Shown here piece by piece: positions 1 to 5,570 of a DNA stretch of 5,698 nucleotides. Source of the DNA: Coleofasciculus sp. S288 (lineage in GTDB: Bacteria > Cyanobacteriota > Cyanobacteriia > Cyanobacteriales > Coleofasciculaceae). The first letter of the stretch is position 1, and every line of letters begins with the position of its first letter. Under the pieces are notes generated by a model. That model was not told the DNA's origin and did not search any database. It was given only the letters and a program-made list of their open reading frames with translations. The position numbers were made by a program, and so were the translations under genes. The stretch spans positions 1 through 5,698 of the forward strand of contig JAIUYC010000335.1 of the NCBI GenBank assembly GCA_020216575.1. The letters are read 5' to 3'.

Positions 1-77
1 AACTAGCCAAGTCGTAACAGCTTCCCGTATTCGCTATATCTGAACGTATTAGTGATAATAAAGGAGTAATCTTATGA

Positions 78-854
78 TCAACGTTCCGTCCCCATCATTA
101 ACTTTTTCAAGGCATCGAGTCCTTTCTTTACACGACGGGAAACGGTCACGACACTGATATCGAGGAGTTCTGCTACCTCTCTTTGGGTCAAGTCGTGTAA
201 AAAGACGAATTCTAGAACTTCTCGAGTGCGCTTTTCCAGGTGAGCCAAAGCTTGTTGTAGGCGAATCTGGTCTTCTTGCGCTAACTGAAAACTGCGATAC
301 CGGGGGTCGGGGACGAGTTCACCCAAACTAGTGACCCCTTCGTCTGTGTCCCGCACGGGTGTATCCAGGCTTAGAGGTTCACGATTTTGATGCGCGAGCT
401 TAATTTCTTCCCATTCGCTTAGAGGAATGTCTAAAGCAGCCGCAACCTCTGAATCTGTGGGTTGTCGATTGAACTTCACTCGTAAATCTTGAGTAACCGT
501 TACAGATTGCTGCCGCAGTGCCAGCCAGTGTCGAGGCATGCGAACCGAGCAACCGCGATCGCGTAAATAGTGCTGAATTTCTCCACGAATGTAAGGAATG
601 GCAAATGAACTAAAAGCAGTTCCTTTCGTCGTGTCAAAGCGTTCAATAGCACGAATCAAACCGATACAGCCCACCTGAAGCAAATCGTCATAGCTTTCGG
701 TACACTGATTAACCCAGTGATGGGCTTCTCGTCTCACCAGTCCGAAGTTGAGATGAACTAGCTGGTTACGAACTTCAGCAGAATGGTTTTGCTGGTATTC
801 GCGCAATAATCTCAGGCTCTCATGCTTCAGGTCGTGGGTAGTGGAGGTAGACAT
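78..854 (-). CDS. sigF: RNA polymerase sigma factor SigF (group 3, sigma-28/sigma-B-like)
   Basis: This 258-residue alternative sigma factor directs core RNA polymerase to a special promoter class. Region 2 spans about residues 33-100: 'DDLLQVGCIGLIRAIERFD' (56-74) is the core-binding part of 2.1-2.2, and 'FSSFAIPYIRGEIQHYLRD' (81-99) is the 2.3-2.4 part that melts and reads the -10 box. Region 3 follows (about 108-155). Region 4 (about 200-252) contains the helix-turn-helix 'LTQREVAELLDISVVTVSRR' (222-241), which reads the -35 box. There is no region 1.1, as expected for group 3. The ATG at 854 is the only sensible start, though only a weak AAG precedes it. In Synechocystis, SigF is known to control type IV pilus genes and motility, and in filamentous species it is tied to hormogonium and pilus expression; a similar role here is inferred. 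It lies downstream of psbO in the same direction, but a terminator between them suggests separate transcription. No anti-sigma gene is visible nearby. Confidence 0.93.
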   Translation of the reverse strand: MSTSTTHDLKHESLRLLREYQQNHSAEVRNQLVHLNFGLVRREAHHWVNQCTESYDDLLQVGCIGLIRAIERFDTTKGTAFSSFAIPYIRGEIQHYLRDRGCSVRMPRHWLALRQQSVTVTQDLRVKFNRQPTDSEVAAALDIPLSEWEEIKLAHQNREPLSLDTPVRDTDEGVTSLGELVPDPRYRSFQLAQEDQIRLQQALAHLEKRTREVLEFVFLHDLTQREVAELLDISVVTVSRRVKKGLDALKKLMMGTER

Positions 855-997
855 ATCTTAATCTGGGTGGTAGAGCACAGTCTGAAGAGAGACTCTCAGC
901 GCATACAAGAGCCTTTTTCGCAAGTTGATGTGACTTGAAACACATACTTCTATATTTTTAGACGTCCTAGCACCCATCAAAATAAATGCGCCTAAAC

Positions 998-1031
998 AAG
1001 ACTAAAGTGAATGACTTTTTGGGTTAGTCTT
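998..1031 (-). repeat. Inverted repeat in the sigF leader
   Basis: AAGACTAA (998-1005) and TTAGTCTT (1024-1031) are perfect 8-bp complements separated by 18 bases. In RNA read toward sigF they would form a stem with a large loop, about 145 bases before the sigF start. It could be an operator or a regulatory stem-loop. The arms are AT-rich and the loop is big, so chance remains possible. Confidence 0.4.
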
Positions 1032-1067
1032 CAATCTTGTCGTCAGCAGATGTACTGCCATCAGCTC

Positions 1068-1096
1068 ATTTTAGCAGTTGACTGCGAGATATTAAA
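1068..1096 (-). promoter_or_regulatory. Candidate sigF promoter (extended -10)
   Basis: On the minus strand the sequence reads TTTAAT (1096-1091), a 17-base spacer, then TAAAAT (1073-1068). A TG one base upstream of the TAAAAT box makes an extended -10 element (TGCTAAAAT). The -10 matches the housekeeping consensus at five of six positions, while the -35 is poor. A start of transcription near 1061 would follow. It sits between the psbO terminator and sigF, where a sigF promoter is expected. This is pattern matching only. Confidence 0.33.
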
Positions 1097-1157
1097 GCCG
1101 TAATTTCACGGAGTTAAGCCATTAGGAGCATCAGTACTTTTACGACAACACTTACAA

Positions 1158-1181
1158 GAAAAGGGGCAGAAGCCCCTTCTC
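1158..1181 (-). terminator. Hairpin terminator of psbO
   Basis: A 10-bp stem (arms 1158-1167 and 1172-1181, one G-U pair in the minus-strand RNA) closes a 4-base loop about 35 bases after the psbO stop. The core is GGGGC/GCCCC. On the minus strand the 3' arm ends CCCCTTTTC and is followed by TTGT, so the U-tract is short and interrupted. It is well placed to end the highly expressed psbO transcript and also to protect its 3' end. Some read-through into sigF is possible. Confidence 0.75.
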
Positions 1182-1215
1182 AGACACTCTTGCAAAAATC
1201 GAGGAAATCCTGATG

Positions 1216-2049
1216 CTAGGCTTGTTGGGGTTCGATTCTGGCGTAAAAGATCCCCCGAACCCTTACCTCTTCTGGCTCGTCAGAACCCAAGTCAGTATCA
1301 GAAGGCTGTTCGCTCTCAAATGTACCAGCAATCTCACCCGTATAGCTATCTACCTTAGCTACTTGCAGGGAAATTTTGCCGTTGAGAGTTTCTACTCGCT
1401 TGATATTGGCACGAGTTAGCTCATCCCGGTCAGCTTGAGATGGAAGGGCAACTGCATTATCGTAGCCCGCTGCGACGCCACGACCCTTTGGATCGAGGAA
1501 AACAGCACCTCGGTAGGACGGAACTTTGAATTCTCCTTCAAAGTCGGTAGAGGTGTTGATGCTATCAAGTCCAGGTTGGGACTTGGCCACCAAATTTTTA
1601 ACTGTGAACAGGAAAGGTATTTGCTCGCCACCAGCCAGTTGGACGGTGATGGCCTGGAAGTCTATACCATCTTTTTCAATAAAAGTCAAAGTTCCATCCT
1701 CAGAAACTTTTAAGTCTCCTCGAATTTGGTCAAGGCTGGACGTGCGCCGTGTCAATAACTTGCCAGGAACAAATTCTGCCTCTTGCCGCTTATTGGCAGG
1801 TTCTTCCTTGACAAAAAACGTAGTTGGCTGTAAACAAAGGTCTGTCAGCACATAAGATTGGCTAGAGTCTATGGGAATAGCCCCGCGAGTGGTTTCTGCC
1901 AGTTGTGGACAGTTATTAGCCAGACCCGTACCTTTAATTTGGTCGTAGGTGAGTGGAACATCGGTCGCTGTGGCTGGACCTCCACTACAAGCTGTTAACA
2001 CCCCCAGGCACAGAGCCAGAAGGGCAACGATGAAAGCGCGATACCTCAT
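1216..2049 (-). CDS. psbO: Photosystem II manganese-stabilizing protein PsbO
   Basis: PsbO is the extrinsic 33-kDa protein on the lumenal face of photosystem II; it stabilises the Mn4CaO5 cluster and assists oxygen evolution and chloride retention. The chosen ATG gives 277 residues and the family's usual start 'MRYRAFIVALL'. A GAGG six bases upstream supports it over an in-frame TTG six codons earlier. Residues 1-20 are a signal peptide ending in the lipobox L-T-A-C, so Cys21 is probably lipidated, leaving a tethered mature protein. Typical PsbO stretches follow: 'LTYDQIKGTGLANNCPQL' (33-50), 'FFVKEEPANKRQEAEFV' (78-94), 'EKDGIDFQAITVQL' (125-138), 'DPKGRGVAAGYDNAVALP' (186-203) and 'ESEQPSDTDLG' (245-255). 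Cys47 and Cys72 match the conserved disulfide pair. The gene is intact and of normal length. It is probably monocistronic, with a strong hairpin just downstream, and sigF follows in the same direction. Confidence 0.98.
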   Translation of the reverse strand: MRYRAFIVALLALCLGVLTACSGGPATATDVPLTYDQIKGTGLANNCPQLAETTRGAIPIDSSQSYVLTDLCLQPTTFFVKEEPANKRQEAEFVPGKLLTRRTSSLDQIRGDLKVSEDGTLTFIEKDGIDFQAITVQLAGGEQIPFLFTVKNLVAKSQPGLDSINTSTDFEGEFKVPSYRGAVFLDPKGRGVAAGYDNAVALPSQADRDELTRANIKRVETLNGKISLQVAKVDSYTGEIAGTFESEQPSDTDLGSDEPEEVRVRGIFYARIEPQQA

Positions 2050-2429
2050 GGTCAACCTCAATGTCAATATCTGATCAGAAAATTTTTCTTATGGTGATGC
2101 GTGAATCGGACTCCAATAAATTAGGAGTGCAACAGCCGTTGTCCTCAAGACAAAGAGATACCCACAATTCACTATCTACCCATGCTATAGTTTGGGACAC
2201 GCGAACTCTCCGGTGAACAATTCCATCTGATTGAACTGCTGCAAAATTAAGCGCAGTCCTTAAGATGGCACCGAATGTGCGATCCTTAGCTCTTGATTAA
2301 GAGCATTGTACACTCCGAAGGGTCGCCTTTTATTCTTCTGGATAAAGCTCTCTGATGGCATCCGGTTAACTTTTACTTCGGAGAGTCAACCCCCCTGCGA
2401 AATAAATCAACCAGATAAACAGTGATGGC
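2050..2429. other. Divergent spacer between psbO and the 108-aa gene
   Basis: This 380-base gap contains no gene I can support. It must hold the psbO promoter (reading leftward) and a promoter for the rightward gene at 2430. The best psbO candidate I can see is TTGAGG (2148-2143, minus strand), a long 19-base spacer, then TAATTT (2123-2118); this is weak. On the rightward strand, TATAGT (2186-2191) resembles a -10 box but has no good -35. Structural elements include an A/T palindrome around 2077-2089 in the psbO leader, a 6-bp hairpin GCTCTT/AAGAGC (2289-2304) and the long-range 8-bp inverted repeat at 2313-2383. I do not recognise a known small RNA or riboswitch. Confidence 0.5.
2313..2383 (+). 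repeat. Long-range inverted repeat upstream of the 108-aa gene
   Basis: CTCCGAAG (2313-2320) and CTTCGGAG (2376-2383) are perfect 8-bp, GC-containing complements with 55 bases between them. They end 46 bases before the ATG of the 108-residue gene. In an RNA read rightward they would close a multi-branch domain next to the 6-bp hairpin at 2289-2304. This may be a structured 5' leader or a small RNA; no function is assigned. Confidence 0.4.
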
Positions 2430-2756
2430 ATGAACGGCGACAAGAATTCAGATTCAAGGCAGTTAGAGGCGAAACTGCAAGCTATTACCGCCGACATTCG
2501 TGCTTTAGCGAATAGCTACCAAGGTAATAGTCTAGCGCTGTTGACGTTGCTGCGAGCTTTGGAGCAGGTACACCGCGAGATTCAAGAAAACTTGTTCCAA
2601 GCCTCGTTGCCGAGCAATCGACAGGAACTCTATGCCTTCTTGAGAGACATGGAAGAAGCAGGAGGCTGGCCTTATATTGAGCGTATGCGGCTGCGATCGC
2701 TGTTGGAAAATCTGTTATGCCAATCCCCTACCCCGGACACGAACGACGACGATTAA
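2430..2756 (+). CDS. Conserved cyanobacterial protein of unknown function (108 aa)
   Basis: I believe this is one of the small proteins conserved in cyanobacteria, but I know no function for it. The sequence looks soluble, with no signal peptide or membrane segment. Residues 8-60 are probably helical, with heptad-like hydrophobic spacing ('LEAKLQAITADIRALA', then 'LLTLLRALEQVHREIQENLF'). A compact block follows, 'NRQELYAFLRDMEEAGGWPYIERMRLRSLL' by sense, at 63-92; its 'EEAGGWPYI' (75-83) is the most motif-like part. The tail is acidic (TNDDD). The ATG is the only usable start: the frame is closed by a stop 27 bases upstream and holds no other start codon. No clear Shine-Dalgarno sequence is present. 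An ATG GCA TGA mini-frame overlaps the start. The phosphohexomutase gene follows 96 bases downstream in the same direction, so co-transcription is possible. One HIP1 site lies inside the gene. Confidence 0.82.
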   Translation: MNGDKNSDSRQLEAKLQAITADIRALANSYQGNSLALLTLLRALEQVHREIQENLFQASLPSNRQELYAFLRDMEEAGGWPYIERMRLRSLLENLLCQSPTPDTNDDD

Positions 2757-2852
2757 AGAACTAAGCCTGCGCTCCAGAGCGAGACACTGAGCCTCACAAG
2801 TGCTAAGATCCTGCCGTTCAGTCTAGAAATTTCAGAAACCCAATATCTTACT

Positions 2853-4295
2853 ATGCCGATTGCCGAGCATTCAATTAAGTTTGGGACAGACGGCTGGCGA
2901 GGCGTCATTGCCGCCGATTTTACGTTCGAGCGCTTGGCTTTAGTTGCCCCTGTGGCGGCAAAAGTTCTGGCCGACACCTATGGCGAAGCTACAGGTAGCA
3001 ACACCATTATCGTTGGATATGACCGACGCTTCATGGCGGAAGACTTTGCCAGAAAAGCGGCTGAGGTTGTCCAAAGTCATGGGTTTGATGTGCTGCTCTC
3101 GGAGAGTTACGCACCAACTCCCGCATTTAGCTGGGCAGCAAAGGAAAAGAACGCGCTAGGAGCTTTAGTCCTGACAGCCAGCCACAATCCTGCACAATAC
3201 TTGGGATTGAAAGTGAAAGGGGCATTTGGCGGGTCAGTTCCCCCAGAAATTACCCAACAAATTGAAGCTCAACTCGATTGGACTCCAGAATCCCCTAGAA
3301 CCCCTGGAAGTCTTCAAGAGTTCGATCCGTGGCCTAGCTACTGCGAAGTAGTGCGCTCAAAAGTCGAGATTTCTAAGATTCAGGAACTCATTGAGCAGGG
3401 GAAATTGACCGTTTTCGCGGATGTGATGCACGGAGCCGCAGCAGGTGGCTTGAGCAAAATTTTGGGTGTGTCAATTCACGAGCTCAATAGCTCACGCGAC
3501 CCCTTATTTGATGGCGGTGCACCAGAACCCTTGCCCAAATATCTTTCTCAACTGTTCCGAGTGATACGGAGTCATCGGCAGCAAGCAGGTGCGAGTCTAG
3601 CTGTGGGGTTGGTGTTTGACGGCGATAGCGATCGCATTGCGGCTGTTGATGGAGAGGGCAATTTCCTGAGTTCTCAATTTCTTATCCCCGTCCTGATCGA
3701 ACATTTAGCAGAACGGCGGAAGTATAGTGGTGAAGTGGTCAAAACCATTAGTGGCTCCGACTTAATTCCGCGTGTGGCAACGCTGTATGGATTGTCCGTA
3801 CACGAGACACCGATTGGTTATAAGTACATTGCCGATCGCATGTTGTCAACCCCCGTTTTAATCGGTGGCGAAGAGTCGGGAGGGATTGGATACGGCAACC
3901 ATATCCCAGAGCGAGACGCCTTATTATCAGCGATGTATCTGTTGGAAGCGATCGCTGAGTCTGGGATGGATTTGAGTGACCTCTACAAACGCCTGCAACA
4001 GCGCACGGGCTTCACTTCAGCTTATGACCGGATTGACTTGCACCTAGCAAGCATGGACGTGCGATCGCGCCTCTTGGAACAACTCCAAACTCAGCCCTTA
4101 ACCAAAATTGCCGACCGGAAGGTTGTGGACTGCCAGACAACAGATGGATATAAATTCCATTTAGCCGACAATAGCTGGCTGCTCATTCGGTTCAGTGGCA
4201 CCGAACCCGTCTTGCGACTCTACTGCGAAGCCTCTACCATCGAGCAAGTCCATCAAACCCTCAATTGGGCGAAAGAGTGGGCAAATCAATTTTAG
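2853..4295 (+). CDS. Phosphohexomutase, phosphoglucomutase/phosphomannomutase family
   Basis: This 480-residue enzyme belongs to the alpha-D-phosphohexomutase superfamily, which moves a phosphate between C1 and C6 of a hexose through a bisphosphate intermediate. All four active-site loops are present: the phosphoserine loop 'TASHNP' (108-113, Ser110), the Mg-binding loop 'DGDSDR' (256-261), the sugar-specificity loop 'GEESGG' (339-344) and the phosphate-binding loop 'RFSGTEPVLR' (446-455). The N-terminal 'KFGTDGWRG' (9-17) is typical, and the length fits the four-domain fold. The GEESGG loop favours glucose/mannose phosphates over the glucosamine mutase GlmM, which usually has GEQSGH. It resembles the second cyanobacterial PGM paralogue (Synechocystis Slr1334 type), recently linked, as I recall, to synthesis of the cofactor glucose-1,6-bisphosphate; orthology is inferred. 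The ATG lies eight codons before the conserved N-terminus and lacks a clear ribosome site. The enzyme is presumably cytosolic, feeding glycogen and sugar-nucleotide synthesis. Confidence 0.93.
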   Translation: MPIAEHSIKFGTDGWRGVIAADFTFERLALVAPVAAKVLADTYGEATGSNTIIVGYDRRFMAEDFARKAAEVVQSHGFDVLLSESYAPTPAFSWAAKEKNALGALVLTASHNPAQYLGLKVKGAFGGSVPPEITQQIEAQLDWTPESPRTPGSLQEFDPWPSYCEVVRSKVEISKIQELIEQGKLTVFADVMHGAAAGGLSKILGVSIHELNSSRDPLFDGGAPEPLPKYLSQLFRVIRSHRQQAGASLAVGLVFDGDSDRIAAVDGEGNFLSSQFLIPVLIEHLAERRKYSGEVVKTISGSDLIPRVATLYGLSVHETPIGYKYIADRMLSTPVLIGGEESGGIGYGNHIPERDALLSAMYLLEAIAESGMDLSDLYKRLQQRTGFTSAYDRIDLHLASMDVRSRLLEQLQTQPLTKIADRKVVDCQTTDGYKFHLADNSWLLIRFSGTEPVLRLYCEASTIEQVHQTLNWAKEWANQF

Positions 4296-4311
4296 AGTTT
4301 GAATGGCTTGT

Positions 4312-4426
4312 GTTTGGACGAGCAAGATTAACGATAACAGCTTTACGTCTCGAACTAAACTAAACTAACGGTCAGGCTAAAACTGCATCTATCAAGCAGG
4401 GATGCCCACCACTCTCTCGTCCAAAC
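4312..4426 (+). repeat. 11-bp perfect inverted repeat bracketing the mutase-rdgB spacer
   Basis: GTTTGGACGAG (4312-4322) and CTCGTCCAAAC (4416-4426) are exact complements, 93 bases apart. They begin 16 bases after the mutase stop and end 15 bases before the TTG start of rdgB. Inside are three copies of a 5-base unit (AACTA, 4353-4367) and a small GCATC/GATGC stem (4385-4405). The outline, terminal inverted repeats around about 115 bp with no gene, would fit a miniature element. However, I see no flanking target duplication. A folded intergenic RNA that limits read-through or affects rdgB translation is the other option. Confidence 0.55.
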
Positions 4427-4441
4427 TCTCATATTTTTGCC

Positions 4442-5059
4442 TTGAGTACTCCAGAAGCTGAAATCCAAAATCCGAAACGGCTGGTTGTGGCGACAGGAAA
4501 TCCCGGTAAGCTGCGGGAAATGCAGGCATACCTGGACGATTTAGGTTGGGAATTGCAGTTAAAGCCACCTGAACTAGAAATTGAGGAAACCGGAGAGACA
4601 TTTACCGAAAATGCTTGCCTGAAGGCATCGGCGGTTGCCTTAGCAACGGGACAATGGGCAATTGCTGATGATTCTGGCTTGGAAGTTGATGCTCTCGACG
4701 GTGCTCCAGGTATTTATTCGTCCCGCTATGGTAAAACCGACACAGAACGGATCGAGCGGTTGCTTGGGGAACTCGGTAATGAGCTGAACCGGGAAGCACA
4801 GTTTGTTTGCGTGGTGGCGATCGCTCGTCCGGATGGCGCGATCGCCCTTCAAGCTGAAGGCATCTGCCGGGGTGAAATTTTACGCGCTCCCCGTGGGACT
4901 AAAGGCTTTGGCTACGACCCCATTTTTTATGTCCCAGACCAGAGGCTGACCTTTGCTGAAATGACGCCGGAAATGAAGCGACGCTACAGTCATCGCGGCA
5001 AGGCATTTGAAGCACTAATTCCTCAGTTGAGCCAATTAAAAGGAGTTCAAAGTGATTGA
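4442..5059 (+). CDS. rdgB: XTP/dITP (non-canonical purine NTP) pyrophosphatase, RdgB/HAM1 family
   Basis: The enzyme hydrolyses dITP, ITP and XTP to the monophosphate and pyrophosphate, keeping deaminated purines out of DNA and RNA. The 205-residue length fits the family (E. coli RdgB has 197). The motifs are in order: nucleotide-binding 'VATGNPGKLREM' (16-27), 'EETGETFTENACLKA' (48-62), the metal/catalytic 'ADDSGLEVDALDGAPGIYS' (75-93), 'GFGYDPIF' (155-162) and the base-recognition end 'TFAEM...YSHRGKAFEAL' (170-192). The start is TTG: there is no in-frame ATG or GTG between the upstream stop at 4361 and the conserved core, and the next candidates (CTG 4481, GTG 4487) would cut into the first beta strand. 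No Shine-Dalgarno sequence is visible. Two HIP1 octamers lie 21 bases apart in the middle of the gene. The protein is presumably a cytosolic homodimer. The spacer before it is structured, so it may or may not be transcribed with the mutase gene. Confidence 0.95.
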   Translation: MSTPEAEIQNPKRLVVATGNPGKLREMQAYLDDLGWELQLKPPELEIEETGETFTENACLKASAVALATGQWAIADDSGLEVDALDGAPGIYSSRYGKTDTERIERLLGELGNELNREAQFVCVVAIARPDGAIALQAEGICRGEILRAPRGTKGFGYDPIFYVPDQRLTFAEMTPEMKRRYSHRGKAFEALIPQLSQLKGVQSD

Positions 5060-5080
5060 CACTGCTCTACATCACGCTTA

Positions 5081-5136
5081 CAGGACTTACGCATAGACGC
5101 AATATATGGTAGAGGCGCAAGGCCTTGCGCCCCTAC
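5081..5136. mobile_element. MITE-like remnant with a 28-bp palindrome
   Basis: The segment starts with CAGGACTTACGCA (5081-5093), which I recognise as a terminal sequence shared by many short dispersed repeats in cyanobacteria. It passes through AGACGCAATATAT (5095-5107) and ends in a palindrome with 14-bp arms (5109-5122 and 5123-5136, core GGCGCAAGG/CCTTGCGCC) that has a single A-C mismatch (5113/5132). The matching opposite end TGCGTAAGTCCTG is not found downstream, so the copy looks truncated or rearranged. It lies about 20 bases after the rdgB stop, where its hairpin could also act as an RNA 3' end. The repeat-family assignment is from memory. Confidence 0.6.
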
Positions 5137-5290
5137 AAAGGTAACTTTCTGCGGTTGATAGAATTCTCTTTATCTTTATCCCATCTTAGGGATTTTCTAA
5201 AATATACCGTCGATGTGTAGAGCGTCGTGCTTTTGGGAGGAAGTATCAGAAGCATGAATCACCTTATCATGGGGGTTTGCTGAACAATGC

Positions 5291-5298
5291 GGAGGTGA
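5291..5298 (+). promoter_or_regulatory. Strong Shine-Dalgarno sequence of the 87-aa gene
   Basis: GGAGGTGA lies six bases before the ATG at 5305 and pairs almost perfectly with the 16S rRNA 3' end. It is by far the best ribosome site in the window and fixes the start of the small gene that follows. Confidence 0.8.
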
Positions 5299-5304
5299 AC
5301 GCTG

Positions 5305-5568
5305 ATGGGTGAGCAGGAGAGTAACACCCTTCGTAATGAAAAAGAGGCTTTAGACCGATACATTGCTTCACATCAGTCAGACCTAACAAATCCAATTGAT
5401 TTGGATTGGGTTTGTACTGAAAGCAAAGCCATCACAGATATGATTAATGCTGAATTCTGGGCTGACGTTTGGATACAAGCGAGAGAGAAGACGGCAGAAC
5501 TCCTTCCTCTGCTGAGCCGAGTCGAACGAGCTGCCGCGAAGCGACGACTTAAAAGGCGTTCAGATTAA
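5305..5568 (+). CDS. Hypothetical protein (87 aa)
   Basis: I do not recognise this protein. The ribosome site GGAGGTGA at ideal spacing argues that the frame is real. The product is small, highly charged and apparently soluble, with no signal peptide or membrane segment. It is probably mostly helical: an N-terminal helix with 'EKEALDRYIASH' (13-24), a middle segment 'NPIDLDWVCTESKAITDMI' (29-47), a tryptophan-containing part 'AEFWADVWIQAREKTAELL' (49-67) and a basic end 'RAAAKRRLKRRSD' (75-87) that could contact nucleic acid. It stands alone between a MITE-like remnant and a heptamer repeat, with no co-directional partner within the window. It contains no HIP1 octamer, unlike the three plus-strand genes before it, but is short. 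It could be a lineage-specific gene or the end of an accessory segment running past the window. Confidence 0.7.
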   Translation: MGEQESNTLRNEKEALDRYIASHQSDLTNPIDLDWVCTESKAITDMINAEFWADVWIQAREKTAELLPLLSRVERAAAKRRLKRRSD

Positions 5569-5570
5569 AT

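Larger units (their letters stand above)
855..1215 (-). other. psbO-sigF spacer (psbO 3' end, sigF promoter and leader)
   Basis: This 361-base gap holds no protein gene I can support. Reading in the gene direction (minus strand), it contains the psbO terminator hairpin (1158-1181), a candidate sigF promoter (1068-1096), a 19-codon open frame (1061-1002) that could be a leader peptide, and an 8-bp inverted repeat (998-1031). About 140 bases of unremarkable sequence then lead to the sigF start. If the promoter call is right, the sigF mRNA has an unusually long 5' leader of about 200 nt. Confidence 0.6.

Noticed and set aside
74..145. AAGGAG (61-66) followed by an ATG at 74 on the plus strand
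   Set aside because: The frame closes after about 23 codons and is antisense to the end of sigF, with an unremarkable product. The ribosome-like site is probably chance, though it is well spaced.
1213..1855. Several plus-strand open frames of 68-109 codons
   Set aside because: They lie opposite psbO, which is certain from its sequence. They have no recognisable product or ribosome site and are antisense shadows.
2264..2430. GATGGCA present three times (2264, 2354, 2424)
   Set aside because: A 7-mer at irregular spacings (90 and 70 bases) with different flanks; not enough to call a regulatory repeat.
2774..2785. CGCTCCAGAGCG mini-palindrome between the 108-aa gene and the mutase
   Set aside because: The stem is only 4-5 bp and has no following T-tract, so I do not call it a terminator.
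2753..2977. Minus-strand 74-codon frame over the start of the phosphohexomutase
   Set aside because: It is antisense to a clear coding region, with low-complexity residues and no motif or ribosome site.
4392..4852. Minus-strand frames of 65-70 codons across rdgB
   Set aside because: They overlap the conserved rdgB coding sequence in antisense and have no family features.
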